From positions 124,001 to 188,000 of the forward strand of contig CAWBCD010000007.1 in the NCBI GenBank assembly GCA_963787205.1: DNA of 64,000 nucleotides, in the 5' to 3' direction. Shown in pieces: positions 53,617 to 62,819 of the stretch. Origin of the DNA: DATFNI01 sp963787205 (GTDB taxonomy: Bacteria; Bacteroidota; Rhodothermia; Balneolales; DATFMH01). Position 1 is the stretch's first letter; the number at the start of each line of letters is the position of its first letter. The notes beneath the pieces are model-generated. The model made no database searches. It saw nothing but the letters and a program-made list of their open reading frames with translations, and was not told the origin of the DNA. Made by a program: the position numbers and the translations under genes.

Positions 53617-55779
53617 ATGAAGATCTTTCTGGTGTCTTGTTTATTAATTATGCTGTGTGGCCTGTCAGTGGTCCGGGCACAGGATCAAAAGCAAATTATC
53701 ATTCAAACCGATCATACCGAACTGGTGTATACCGTCGGTAACAACGGCCGCCTGTACCAGTCGTATATCGGGCAGCGCTTACAGAAAGGTTCCGCGGCTG
53801 ATATCATGAATCCCGATAGACATGAGGCTTATATCGGTGCGGGGATGGATGATCCGGGTACACCGGCCATCCGGATGATTCATGCGGACGGCAACCCTTC
53901 ACTGAACCTGGTATATGAGGATGATACTGTCAAAAATGGAGATGACCCCGATATTACCGAGACAATCATCAACCTGAAGGATCCGCAATATCCGGTGAGG
54001 GTGAGTCTGCATTTCAAGACCTTTGCGAAAGAAGATATCATTAAGGAATGGTCGGTGATCGAGCATCATGAGAAAAAAGCGGTGACGCTGACCAACTTTG
54101 CCTCGTCGATGCTTCACTTCGATGCTCCACATTACTGGCTGACACAGTTTCACGGCGACTGGGCCAAGGAGATGCGCATGCAGCAGAGCGAGCTGACCAG
54201 CGGTATCAAAATTATCGACAGCAAGCTGGGCACACGGCCGGATATCTACCAGACTCCGGTCTTTTTCCTGTCGCTTGGACAGCCTTCGACTGAGACGCAT
54301 GGCGATCTCATTGCGGGCACACTGGCCTGGACCGGCAGCTTCCAGCTCCTGTTTCAGGTTGATCATCTCAACTCGCTGCGAGTGGTTACTGGTATGAATC
54401 CGTACGCATCGGAATACAAGCTTCAGCCCGGTGTATTGTTCAAGACGCCGGCGTTTATCTTCACGTACAGTCACCATGGCAAAGGGCAGGCCAGCCGTAA
54501 CTTCCACGACTGGGCGCGAAAGTACGGCATCCTCGACGGCACAAAGCCGCGGATGACCCTGCTGAACAACTGGGAGTCGACCTACTTTGATTTTAATCAG
54601 GACAAAATCGTCTTGCTTTTTGATGAGGCCAAAAAGCTGGGGGTCGATCTGTTCCTGCTTGATGACGGTTGGTTCGGCAACAAGTATCCGCGCAACAACG
54701 ACCACGCCGGGCTGGGTGACTGGCAGGCCAACAAGAAGAAGCTGCCGGATGGTCTGGAGTACCTCGTGAAGCAAGCCACAAAGAAGGGATTGAAGTTCGG
54801 CATCTGGCTCGAGCCGGAGATGGTGAACCCGCAAAGCGTTCTCTATCATGAACATCCCGACTGGATATTGCGTCTGCCTAACCGTAAGGAAAATTATTAC
54901 AGGCACCAATTGGTACTGGATCTAACCAACCCCAAAGTTCAGGATTTTGTCTATAACGTAGTCGATAAGACGCTCAGCGAAAACCCGGGCATCGCCTACA
55001 TCAAGTGGGATTGCAACCGCCCGATGACCAACGAATATTCCCCATATCTCAAGCAGAACCAGGGTAACCTGTTCATTGATTACACGCGTGGCCTGTACAA
55101 AGTGTTCAAGCGGGTCCGCGCCAAGTACCCGCACCTGCCGATGATGCTCTGTTCCGGCGGTGGCGGGCGCACCGATTACGGCGCCCTGAAGTATTTCACG
55201 TCGTTCTGGCCCAGCGACGACACCGACGGCTTCGAGCGGGTCTATATCCAGTGGGGCTACTCCTACTTCTTCCCGTCACTGGCTCTGAGCGCACACATCA
55301 CGTCCTGGGGCAAGGAATCGCTGAAGTTCCGCACCGATGTCGCCATGATGGATAAGATGGGCTACGACATCAACGTGGACAAGCTGTCGCCCAAAGACCT
55401 GCAATTCAGTCAGCAGTCCGTGCAGACTTTCAAGCGTCTGAGCCCAATCATCTGGCAGGGCGACCTGTACCGACTGATATCACCGTACAAGGAGAACCGT
55501 GCCGTATTAATGTACGTGAATCATGCCAAAGATCACGCCGTACTCTATTCGTACAACCTGCACTCACGGTTTATGGAGATATTCGACCGTGTGAAACTCC
55601 GCGGCCTTGATCCAAACAAGCAGTACAAAGTGGAAGAGATCAACCTGTATCCCGGCACCCAATCCCGCTTCCCTGAAAACGGCAAAACCTTCTCCGGCGA
55701 CTACCTCATGAAAGAAGGTATCACCGTGTCGCCGCGTGGAGCGCTGACGAGTGCCATATTTGAGCTAACCGCTCAATAA
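53617..55779 (+). CDS. GH36 alpha-galactosidase (exported)
   Basis: ATG 53617 gives a clean signal peptide (VVRAQ); an in-frame TTG at 53581 is unlikely. The 720-residue enzyme has the GH36 layout: N-terminal beta-supersandwich and a barrel with 'FLLDDGWFG', 'KFGIWLEPEMVNP', nucleophile Asp465 in YIKWDCNR, acid/base Asp534 in WPSDDTDGFER, and LCSGGGGRTDYG. It removes alpha-1,6-galactose from oligosaccharides or galactomannan. It stands alone and is richer in G+C than the mannan locus, so it is probably an older chromosomal gene that could assist it. Confidence 0.92.
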   Translation: MKIFLVSCLLIMLCGLSVVRAQDQKQIIIQTDHTELVYTVGNNGRLYQSYIGQRLQKGSAADIMNPDRHEAYIGAGMDDPGTPAIRMIHADGNPSLNLVYEDDTVKNGDDPDITETIINLKDPQYPVRVSLHFKTFAKEDIIKEWSVIEHHEKKAVTLTNFASSMLHFDAPHYWLTQFHGDWAKEMRMQQSELTSGIKIIDSKLGTRPDIYQTPVFFLSLGQPSTETHGDLIAGTLAWTGSFQLLFQVDHLNSLRVVTGMNPYASEYKLQPGVLFKTPAFIFTYSHHGKGQASRNFHDWARKYGILDGTKPRMTLLNNWESTYFDFNQDKIVLLFDEAKKLGVDLFLLDDGWFGNKYPRNNDHAGLGDWQANKKKLPDGLEYLVKQATKKGLKFGIWLEPEMVNPQSVLYHEHPDWILRLPNRKENYYRHQLVLDLTNPKVQDFVYNVVDKTLSENPGIAYIKWDCNRPMTNEYSPYLKQNQGNLFIDYTRGLYKVFKRVRAKYPHLPMMLCSGGGGRTDYGALKYFTSFWPSDDTDGFERVYIQWGYSYFFPSLALSAHITSWGKESLKFRTDVAMMDKMGYDINVDKLSPKDLQFSQQSVQTFKRLSPIIWQGDLYRLISPYKENRAVLMYVNHAKDHAVLYSYNLHSRFMEIFDRVKLRGLDPNKQYKVEEINLYPGTQSRFPENGKTFSGDYLMKEGITVSPRGALTSAIFELTAQ

Positions 55780-55858
55780 GTGTTAAGTGGCAAGTGTTGA
55801 GTGTTGAGTTTGGAAACGCAGCCCGGGACCGGATAAAGGTTGCGAGTTGCGTGTTTCT

Positions 55859-56158
55859 TCATACAGCGCTGTTCTCTAACGATTTGATTTTATCCAGCAC
55901 TTTTTCTTTTCGAAAATTCTCCTCCTCGAGGTCAAAATCATTCTGTAATCCCATCCAAAACCGGGCGGTTGTTCCAAAAAATTTGGAAAGCCGCAACGCG
56001 GTATCTGCTGTTATCCTGCGTCTACCCTTTAGAATTTCGCTGATACGTGTTTGGGGCATAAACGTTTCTTTTGCAAGCCGATATGCTGATATATTCAGTG
56101 GTTTTAAGAACTCTTCATTCAGAATTTCACCGGGATGTACGTTTTTCAGCTTTTCCAT
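55859..56158 (-). CDS. higA: HigA-type antitoxin
   Basis: The product (about 99 residues) is an XRE-type helix-turn-helix protein of the HigA family: 'VHPGEILNEEFLKPLNISAY', 'RLAKETFMPQTRISEILKGRR' (cut) and 'ALRLSKFFGTTARFWMGLQN'. A TTG at 56176 overlapping the toxin stop is an alternative start that would add six residues. It should bind and silence HigB and repress the operon. Confidence 0.88.
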   Translation of the reverse strand: MEKLKNVHPGEILNEEFLKPLNISAYRLAKETFMPQTRISEILKGRRRITADTALRLSKFFGTTARFWMGLQNDFDLEEENFRKEKVLDKIKSLENSAV

Positions 56159-56172
56159 CTTAGTTTCTTTCT

Positions 56173-56454
56173 TCAATGATAATCAACTATCTGAACCTCG
56201 AACGCATTGTCATCTTTCCAAATAAAGATGATTCGCCATTGCCTGTTGATTCGAATGCTGTGAAAGTGATTCAAGTCGTCGCTTAATTTTTCCAGATGAT
56301 TGGCGGGTGGTACTCTGAGGTCATTTATATTCTGAGCATTATTAATCATTCTCAGCTTTCTGCGTGCTATTTGTTGGATCCCACCCGGTAATTTCCTGGA
56401 CCGAACACCCTTCCAAATTTTCTCCGCTTCTTTATCCTTAAAACTTCTAATCAT
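56173..56454 (-). CDS. higB: HigB-type toxin (RelE fold mRNA nuclease)
   Basis: The 93-residue product has the HigB pattern: 'SFKDKEAEKIWKG', 'ARRKLRMINNAQNINDLRVP', 'HFHSIRINRQWRIIFIW' and the end VQIVDYH. It is a ribosome-dependent mRNA nuclease. The toxin-first order with stop and antitoxin start touching is standard for higBA. The conserved basic residues are present, so both partners look intact. Confidence 0.9.
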   Translation of the reverse strand: MIRSFKDKEAEKIWKGVRSRKLPGGIQQIARRKLRMINNAQNINDLRVPPANHLEKLSDDLNHFHSIRINRQWRIIFIWKDDNAFEVQIVDYH

Positions 56455-56859
56455 CTGAATTGATCACGCGATACGTTACTAACGATAAACGTAAGTATTA
56501 TATTTTGAATGCGCAAATAAAAGGAAGTTTCTTTATCCCTCAGTGTCATTCCGACCGAGTAGGCGAGTGGAGGAATCTAAAATGGCTGCTAACGTGGAAT
56601 TTGCTTCGATTCGTATGCCAACGTTTCCGGGCAGGATAGATTTCTGTCCGATGAGTTGGGATCGAAATAACAGTGAAATTTATATTTTACGTGGGAAAGT
56701 CTTTTAATCAGTCTGAAATAATCCCTTGAAATCTTTTTCTTCATGCAAAAGACTATAATAAGACAAGCACTTCATGATTTGTAAAACGATATCAAGAGGC
56801 TGGTACTTTAAGGAATCGCTGGTGTCATCCCCCAACCCGCTTCGAAGGTGGACTTTTTG
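56455..56859. other. Gene-free stretch with GTCATTCC repeat
   Basis: GTCATTCCGACCGAGTAGGC with GGAATCT nearby (56546-56580) is one copy of a common intergenic family. No gene or RNA is supported in the rest. Confidence 0.4.
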
Positions 56860-58413
56860 CTACATCCCTGTCATTTCTTTAACCGTTGGCGGCACCCGGT
56901 GTTTGGTGCCTTGTTCGTAGGCGTAGACCAGTTTGATGAGTGTCGGTTCGGAGTACATTCTCCCGAGGAACTGGAGGCCGGCGGGGAGGTGGCCGTAGGT
57001 GAAGCCCATGGGTACGGTGAACGCGGGCTGACCGGTGTGGGGAGCGATGATCTGACTGTTGTCGCCTTTATACTGCACATCGAAGGAGTCGATTTTGGCA
57101 GGCGGATAATTCCAGGAGGGATAGACGATGGCATCAAGGTGCAGCTCATCCATCCGTTTGCGTATGGCATCGCGGAAAGCGATACGGCGCACATCATGCC
57201 AGGCATCCGAACAGCCGATCTCCGGGTGTCCGTCCCTTCCGCTGTGGGTAGCCTCGTACTGCAAACCCTCCCTCACATCCTTTCCCCTGGTGCCGACACG
57301 GATGATGTCCTCGATGGTTTTCATCGTATCGCTCTTGACGTACGTAGCCAGGTAGTCGTGGATATCTTTACTGAACTCCGCGCACCACTGGTCTTTGCGC
57401 AGGCTATCAAAATTCGGGACATCCACCGGGTCAACGATCTGTGCTCCCATCGACTTCATGTCACGGAGAGCTTGTTCAAATAATGCCTTAACCTGGGGAT
57501 CAGGATTATCGTCGCTCAATGCCCTCAGTACACCGATACGCGCACCTTTGAGGCCGTCCTTTTGCAGAAACTGCGTGTAGTTGTCCGGGATGTAGCCTTT
57601 TGCGTGTGCGGTAATGGAATCGGCGGTATCGTACCCGGCCATCACCTGCAGGACCTTTGTTTCATCCTCCACGGTGCGGCACATGGGTCCTGCCACATCG
57701 TTGCGCAGGTACAGGGGAATGATGCCGGTGCGGCTGACAAGTCCCATGGTTGTTCGGAAACCAACCAGGTCGCAGTGCGAAGAGGGTCCCCGGATAGAGT
57801 TTCCAGTGTCTGTGCCCAGTCCCACCGTAGCGAAATTGGCGGCGATGGCCGCGGCCGTGCCTCCGCTGGATCCGGCCGGCACACGGGTGAGATCATATGG
57901 GTTGTGGGTCTCGCCGTGCGTGGAGCTGAATGTGTGCTCCGCGCTGAACGCCCACTCGGCCATGTTGGATTTGGCAATAATGATGGCGCCCGCTTTCACA
58001 AGTTTGTCGATGACAAACGCATTCTCTTTGGGAATGAAATTCTTCAGAGCAAGGGATCCTCCCGTCGTGGGTAGGCCTTTGGTGTTGTAATTGTCCTTCA
58101 CTATGATCGGGATGCCCTGCAGCGGCAGCAGAACGCCCGTCTTCTGAAATGCCGAATCCTGAGCCCTGGCAATGGCCATTGCCCGCGGGTTGATTGCAGT
58201 GATCGCGTTGAGGTATTTATCGTATTTCTTTATGCGCTCCAGGTACGCCGCCACGAGCTGCTGGCTATTATACCTTCCGTCCTTATACGCCTGGTGAATT
58301 TTGGCAATGGTCAACTCGCTGAGATCGATCTTTGGATCCTGTTTAAAGGACTTGCATCCGCTGGATACTAAAAAAAATGACAGGCAGATAAGGAGAAAGG
58401 ATAGCTTACGCAT
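56860..58413 (-). CDS. Amidase-signature lipoprotein
   Basis: The 517-residue product has a lipobox (VSSGC) and the amidase-signature triad: Lys106 in IIVKDNYN, the Gly/Ser-rich loop PAGSSGGTAAAIAANFA (cis-Ser 182/183) and Ser206 in GTDTGNSIRGP. 'CDLVGFRTTMGLVSRTGIIP' is the usual following strand. The enzyme hydrolyses amides such as peptide or wall amides in the periplasm or at the surface. It is not the cytoplasmic GatA, since it carries a lipid signal and has no GatB/C neighbours. Confidence 0.9.
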   Translation of the reverse strand: MRKLSFLLICLSFFLVSSGCKSFKQDPKIDLSELTIAKIHQAYKDGRYNSQQLVAAYLERIKKYDKYLNAITAINPRAMAIARAQDSAFQKTGVLLPLQGIPIIVKDNYNTKGLPTTGGSLALKNFIPKENAFVIDKLVKAGAIIIAKSNMAEWAFSAEHTFSSTHGETHNPYDLTRVPAGSSGGTAAAIAANFATVGLGTDTGNSIRGPSSHCDLVGFRTTMGLVSRTGIIPLYLRNDVAGPMCRTVEDETKVLQVMAGYDTADSITAHAKGYIPDNYTQFLQKDGLKGARIGVLRALSDDNPDPQVKALFEQALRDMKSMGAQIVDPVDVPNFDSLRKDQWCAEFSKDIHDYLATYVKSDTMKTIEDIIRVGTRGKDVREGLQYEATHSGRDGHPEIGCSDAWHDVRRIAFRDAIRKRMDELHLDAIVYPSWNYPPAKIDSFDVQYKGDNSQIIAPHTGQPAFTVPMGFTYGHLPAGLQFLGRMYSEPTLIKLVYAYEQGTKHRVPPTVKEMTGM

Positions 58414-58586
58414 GCCCTATGGATTGAGTTTGTATTGACAGAGAGTTATAGCGAAGATGTGAAGTTTACAAATGATTGTCTGTAAAAACTTTTAAAGTTA
58501 ATCGTTTCCCTCAACATTCGAGATTGCCGCGTCATTCGCAATGACAAGCCTTGTTAATTCAAAATTCAAAATTCAAAACTTAAAAT

Positions 58587-58967
58587 TCATAATTCTGATA
58601 CCTCAGCAACCATTTTTTGTAAAAAATCCCGCTCATAGTAGTCGTCATCCACAATTTCACCATCGAAGGTAATAATGTCGAGGTCTATGGTGCGGGGACC
58701 ATTTTTGTTGTTTGTGCGGGCCCGGCCGAGTTTGACTTCCATGGTTTTTAGTTGCTGACGTAGTTTATCCTGTTTAAGTTCAGTTTCCAGAAGGACGGCA
58801 CCATTAAGGAATTTAGGCTGATTTTCGTAGAGAAGGGGTTCGGTGTAGATGAACGAGGATTTTTTTAGGATCATACCAATTGATTCCAATCCCCGCAACG
58901 CCTTCTCGACATTTGTTTCGGGTTTGATGTTGGACCCGAGCGATATGACGGCTCGATGCTCAGTCAA
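58587..58967 (-). CDS. folK: 6-hydroxymethyl-7,8-dihydropterin pyrophosphokinase
   Basis: The 126-residue product has the HPPK motifs ISLGSNIKPE near the start, FLNGAVLLET, MEVKLGRART and NNKNGPRTIDLDIITFDGE. It transfers pyrophosphate from ATP to the pterin in folate synthesis. Its start overlaps the folB stop by 8 bases, so they are translated together. It is shorter at the C-terminus than the usual 155-160 residues: the stop lies inside an AATTCAAAATT repeat tract, which may have cut a few residues. Confidence 0.9.
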   Translation of the reverse strand: MTEHRAVISLGSNIKPETNVEKALRGLESIGMILKKSSFIYTEPLLYENQPKFLNGAVLLETELKQDKLRQQLKTMEVKLGRARTNNKNGPRTIDLDIITFDGEIVDDDYYERDFLQKMVAEVSEL

Positions 58968-59322
58968 AATCGGAGAGTCGAACGATCAGGTTGTCGCAGT
59001 AACGAAGGCAGTTCGGTTTTTCCAGGACCACACGAACCTTCTTCACACCGTCGTAGGAATGCACCAGGTTGTAGATCATGTCGGCCAGGGCTTCCACCAT
59101 GTTGAAGGACGATTTTTCCACTTCACGGATAATCTCCTTAGTTATTGTGCGGTAGTTGACAGCGTGTTCTACGGCATCTTCTGCAATGGCTTGGGAGGCG
59201 TCGTAAGTGAATGCCACCGAGATGACGACGTCCTGCGGTTTCTCCCTTTCCCAGTCATTGAACCCGATGACTGTGCGTATTCGAAGGCTTTTTATCTCGA
59301 TTTCCAGATCTCTTTGGCTCAT
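58960..59322 (-). CDS. folB: Dihydroneopterin aldolase
   Basis: The 120-residue product has the FolB pattern: 'IEIKSLRIRTVIGFNDWERE', 'DAVEHAVNYRTITKEI' with the catalytic Tyr, 'MVEALADMIYNLV' with the substrate Glu, and 'VRVVLEKPNCLRYCDNL'. It makes the HPPK substrate, and the two genes form a small folate operon. Confidence 0.9.
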   Translation of the reverse strand: MSQRDLEIEIKSLRIRTVIGFNDWEREKPQDVVISVAFTYDASQAIAEDAVEHAVNYRTITKEIIREVEKSSFNMVEALADMIYNLVHSYDGVKKVRVVLEKPNCLRYCDNLIVRLSDFD

Positions 59323-59804
59323 AATCCGTTATGTTGTGACTCGTCGGCTGTTGTACGTTATATTTATAGAAGAATATTGAAAACGATCCATCTGTGCCAG
59401 TAGAGGCGCATATGTTGCAGTTTCTTCATGTTTATGAAATTTGATTGCGTCATAACAAGCAGGTGGATGGTGGAGTTCCGGTAAAGTTTTTGCCGCAGAT
59501 TTTCGCGGGTTATAAAAAAAAAATTGATTTACTTGATGAACTGATCATTGGCTAACGCCTTGGTGAAAAAGGGATTGATTATTCAGTAATTCTTGAGTTG
59601 AAATGGAAATGATAAGTGAGTAAAGTTTTATTAGAGAATTGTAACATTTCTCCGATAACTGTCTCTTACTAGTAAAGTCATCAGCAACTGCTAACTTTTC
59701 AAAGTCGTGGGGGCTCCATTTGCATGTTAATTTAGTAGTGATCTGGCTCTAAATTCAGCAATCAGGCAGAGGCAGTCACCGGCGGCTTTAAACATCGAAA
59801 TATT
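59323..59804. other. Gene-free stretch before parA
   Basis: No gene is supported. A worn copy of the CGCGG repeat word (GCCGCAGATTTTCGCGGG) lies at 59493-59510. The stretch separates the folate operon from the parA gene, which read away from each other, and must hold both promoters. Confidence 0.4.
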
Positions 59805-60563
59805 ATGAAGCTCATAGCATTTATCAATCAAAAAGGCGGCGTTGGAAAAACGACCAGTGTTATTAATGTAGGGGCGGCACTTAGTCTGCAGGGACATCGG
59901 GTATTGATGATCGATATGGATCCCCAGGCGAACCTCACCTATTCATTACGCGTGACACCCTCCCGGCTTTATCCAACCATATACCAGGTATTGAAGGGAC
60001 AGGCCACGATCGAGGAGAGCATCATAAAACATGAATCCATCGATATCGTGCCTTCGTCAATCGAACTCTCCGGCGCTGAGATGGAGCTGGTCAACGAACC
60101 GGGGCGCGAAATGCTGCTTCGCAATGCTCTCCAGAAAGTGACCAATTATGATTATATACTCATCGATTGTCCGCCTAATCTCGGGTTGCTGACACTGAAT
60201 GCTTTCACCGCGGTAAAAGAAGTTTTTATCGTGCTTCAGTCGGAATACCTGGCACTGCACGGCCTCTCAAAATTGATTGATGTGATCAAAGTCGTGAAGG
60301 ATCGCCTGAATAATGAAATCGAAGTGACAGGTGTCATTTGTACCCTGTTTGACAAGCGGAAGAACCTGAACAAAGAAGTTGTAGAGCACATTAAAGAACA
60401 CTTTGGCAGCAAGGTCTTTAAGACCATCATACGTGATAATGTGGCGCTGGCCGAGGCCCCGAGCTATCATAAGACCATTTTTGAATACGACCAGGAAAGT
60501 TATGGTGCGCAGGATTATATGTCACTGTCACGGGAAATTATGAACGGGTACCTAACTCATTAA
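59805..60563 (+). CDS. ParA/Soj-type partition ATPase
   Basis: The 252-residue product has the deviant Walker A KGGVGKTTSVIN (residues 10-17), MIDMDPQANLTYS and IDCPPNLGLLTLNA, and lacks an N-terminal DNA-binding domain. It is close to chromosomal Soj proteins. It is followed after two bases by a ribbon-helix-helix protein instead of a ParB with its clamp domain, so the pair may be a small partition or positioning module rather than the main chromosome system. Confidence 0.88.
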   Translation: MKLIAFINQKGGVGKTTSVINVGAALSLQGHRVLMIDMDPQANLTYSLRVTPSRLYPTIYQVLKGQATIEESIIKHESIDIVPSSIELSGAEMELVNEPGREMLLRNALQKVTNYDYILIDCPPNLGLLTLNAFTAVKEVFIVLQSEYLALHGLSKLIDVIKVVKDRLNNEIEVTGVICTLFDKRKNLNKEVVEHIKEHFGSKVFKTIIRDNVALAEAPSYHKTIFEYDQESYGAQDYMSLSREIMNGYLTH

Positions 60564-60565
60564 TT

Positions 60566-60859
60566 ATGTTAGCGCGAAGAAGTTTGGGTGATAGTCCCCT
60601 CGAACACGAATCCGTTGATATCGGGTTGCTGGATTTCATTGGAAGAGCACCTGAGAAGGCGGTAAAGCCGCGGCCACTAAAGGCTTCAATGGCTGATAAA
60701 TCTCACGATGGCCAAAAAGTCGACAAGAAGATTGTCAGCTATTATGTTGAAAAGGACATCATTAAGCGGGTGAAGGCCCTGGCTACACTCACGGAACGCA
60801 ACTATTCGAGCCTGGTTGCCGAGGCCCTAAGAAAGTTGCTGAGGGAGTACGGATTTTAA
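60566..60859 (+). CDS. Small ribbon-helix-helix DNA-binding partner of ParA
   Basis: The 97-residue protein has a disordered basic N-terminus. Its C-terminal segment 'KIVSYYVEKDIIKRVKALA', 'LTERNYSSLVAEALRKLL' fits a ribbon-helix-helix fold, as in small ParG/Omega-type centromere binders. Two-base spacing after parA means translational coupling. I would expect a centromere-like repeat nearby, but did not find a clear one. Function is inferred from pairing. Confidence 0.7.
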   Translation: MLARRSLGDSPLEHESVDIGLLDFIGRAPEKAVKPRPLKASMADKSHDGQKVDKKIVSYYVEKDIIKRVKALATLTERNYSSLVAEALRKLLREYGF

Positions 60860-60988
60860 TCAGCGATCAGCTTTCAGCCAATTACCCTTTTATTGCTTAG
60901 CACCTTTCTTTGTGCCTGATCAATCTTCTGTTATATTGGTCCCCGGATTGATATAGCAGAAAATTGATAATCATTTACTCCTCAAGGC

Positions 60989-62092
60989 ATGAAACGGATC
61001 TTATCTCAATTTTTCGTTCTGGCGATGGCGGTATTCCTAAGTCTGTCTGCCTTGCCCGTACCGACTTTAGCGCAGGCCTCGTCCAATCTGAAAATCGTTA
61101 AGGCCGATAATCCTGATTACATCTATGCGGGTCGTATCGATTTCTCCAATCCGGACGCCCCAAAATTTTACTGGGCTGGAAATTCGGCGACGATTGATTT
61201 TACGGGACGCAGGCTCAGTGTAATTCTCGATAATGCCAGGGGAGATAATTACTTCGATATCATTATCGATGGAGATGGCGCTCACCGGCATGTCATCAAA
61301 TGTGAGAAAGGAAGGCACATTTATACCATTGCACAAAATTTGAAGGATACGAAGCATACGGTTGATGTTTTTCGGCGAATTGACCCGCCGTTTTCGGTTA
61401 CTAAGTTCGAAGGTATTGAGATAGGAAAGAGCGACTCGGTATTTCGTCCCGATATCCATTATAAATTCAAGATTGCGTATTACGGTGATTCGATAACTTC
61501 TGGATATGGGGTGCTTGATACCACAGGAGGTAAGCACGACGGCGATCCGGATATGATGGATAATTATGTTGCGTACGATGCGGTGACGGCCCGCCATTTC
61601 AATGCCGGCTATCGCAGCATCTCACGAAGCGGAATCGGGATCATCAAAAGCTGGTATCCTCTGACCATGCCACAGATGTACAATCGCCTCAACCCGAATG
61701 ATCCCAATAGTCATTGGGACTTCTCAAAATGGACGCCGGATATCGTTGTCATTAATCTTTTTCAGAATGATTCCTGGCTGCTGCCAAAAGAGAAGAATCC
61801 GCCGTCAAAAGAGAAAATTATTGAGGCCTATATCCATTTTGTTGAGACCCTGCGATCGAAATATCCGAAAGCCGATTTCATCTGCATGCTGGGCAACATG
61901 GATATTACCAGGAAAGGATCTCCATGGCCGGGTTATGTGGAGACGGCGGTCAGCCGAATGAGGAAGAAGGGTGATCATCACATCTACACGCTCATTGTAC
62001 CTTATAAGCAGACACCCGGACACCCGCATGTGGCCGAGCAGAAATCGATGTCGAAGATGCTGGATGCGAAAATATCTGAAATTAGAAATTAG
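60989..62092 (+). CDS. CE2-like SGNH carbohydrate esterase
   Basis: The 367-residue exported protein (signal ending TLAQA) has an N-terminal jelly-roll ('FYWAGNSATIDFTGRRLSVI') and a C-terminal SGNH hydrolase. That domain has Ser in YYGDSITSGYG, a Gly/Asn pair in 'SRSGIGI' and NLFQNDS, and His in HPHVAEQ. This two-domain build is that of CE2 acetyl esterases, which remove acetyl groups from xylan, glucomannan or cellulose-linked sugars. It could help the mannan locus act on acetylated glucomannan. It stands alone. Confidence 0.85.
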   Translation: MKRILSQFFVLAMAVFLSLSALPVPTLAQASSNLKIVKADNPDYIYAGRIDFSNPDAPKFYWAGNSATIDFTGRRLSVILDNARGDNYFDIIIDGDGAHRHVIKCEKGRHIYTIAQNLKDTKHTVDVFRRIDPPFSVTKFEGIEIGKSDSVFRPDIHYKFKIAYYGDSITSGYGVLDTTGGKHDGDPDMMDNYVAYDAVTARHFNAGYRSISRSGIGIIKSWYPLTMPQMYNRLNPNDPNSHWDFSKWTPDIVVINLFQNDSWLLPKEKNPPSKEKIIEAYIHFVETLRSKYPKADFICMLGNMDITRKGSPWPGYVETAVSRMRKKGDHHIYTLIVPYKQTPGHPHVAEQKSMSKMLDAKISEIRN

Positions 62093-62093
62093 G

Positions 62094-62294
62094 GAATAGA
62101 ACGCAGATAACGCAGATCGGCCCACATAAAAAAAAGTAATTAAAGAATTTGAGCAGAGCTCCCACTCCTCGTTACGAGGCAGAGCCCCGTAACGAGGAGT
62201 GGAGGACGTGGGGGCGATTCACGAATCGCCCCTACCAATACCAATTTTGTCCGCGAAAATCCGTGTCGTCCGTTTCATCCGCGTTCTATTCTTC
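62094..62294. repeat. Nested palindromic intergenic repeat cluster
   Basis: Three inverse pairs are nested or adjacent. GAATAGAACGCAGATAACGC mirrors GCGTTCTATTC at the two ends. CACTCCTCGTTACG (62163-62176) mirrors CGTAACGAGGAGTG (62188-62201). GGGGCGATTC (62211-62220) mirrors GAATCGCCCC (62223-62232). The last is a widespread intergenic repeat type. The cluster separates two genes that read toward each other and could act as a two-way transcript end. Confidence 0.65.
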
Positions 62295-62312
62295 CTAACA
62301 TAACCTTAAACC

Positions 62313-62777
62313 TTACGGCTTGACGACAGACCAACCTTCAGCCTCGCGGATGATCAGCTCGCCATTACCGCTGGGTACCACTGAGATAAAGGGATAGAGC
62401 TTATCCAGGCTGAGGTGACGTTCGTGTAACGTGTTATTGCACTGGGCCAGTATAACGCCCTTATCATGGAGTTCCTTGAGCTGCTTCCCGAACTCATTTC
62501 CCTTGAAATAGATGTTGGTCCCGCCTGCATAGGCGATGAGTTCAATGGTCAGTTTCCCTTTCAGACGGGGATCATTCAGCACATTTTTGATATTGCGCAG
62601 GGTCCTTCCCATCACCGACTTGTCAGCCACATCAATCTGATAGATAGCATTGTAGTGTGCTTTCGTTGCCTGGGCTCCATGAAATTCACTGGATGATGAT
62701 TGCGCCATTGCCGGAGAGATGGTCATGGCGGTAAGGATGAGAGCGGTAATTATTGGTAAAAAGGATAGCTTTTTCAT
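62313..62777 (-). CDS. Exported DsrE/DsrF-like protein
   Basis: The 154-residue product has a signal peptide (PAMAQ) and the DsrE fold pattern: 'YQIDVADKSVMGRTLRNIKN', 'TIELIAYAGGTNIYFKG', 'LKELHDKGVILAQCNNTL' and 'FISVVPSGNGELIIREAEGW'. The Cys in AQCNNTL is where sulfur-carrier DsrE proteins bind persulfide. Exported members of this family are common and often lie near sulfur or c-cytochrome genes, as here. Carriage of sulfane sulfur is inferred. Confidence 0.8.
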   Translation of the reverse strand: MKKLSFLPIITALILTAMTISPAMAQSSSSEFHGAQATKAHYNAIYQIDVADKSVMGRTLRNIKNVLNDPRLKGKLTIELIAYAGGTNIYFKGNEFGKQLKELHDKGVILAQCNNTLHERHLSLDKLYPFISVVPSGNGELIIREAEGWSVVKP

Positions 62778-62819
62778 TCTGATTCTATGTTTATTTTAGG
62801 TGATTAGTTAGAGTGAGAT

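Noticed and set aside
53899..54909. 336-residue minus-strand frame
   Set aside because: Antisense shadow of the GH36 gene, produced by its biased codon use.
57562..58090. Plus-strand frames of 158-170 residues
   Set aside because: Antisense to the amidase signature region, which carries a full catalytic triad.
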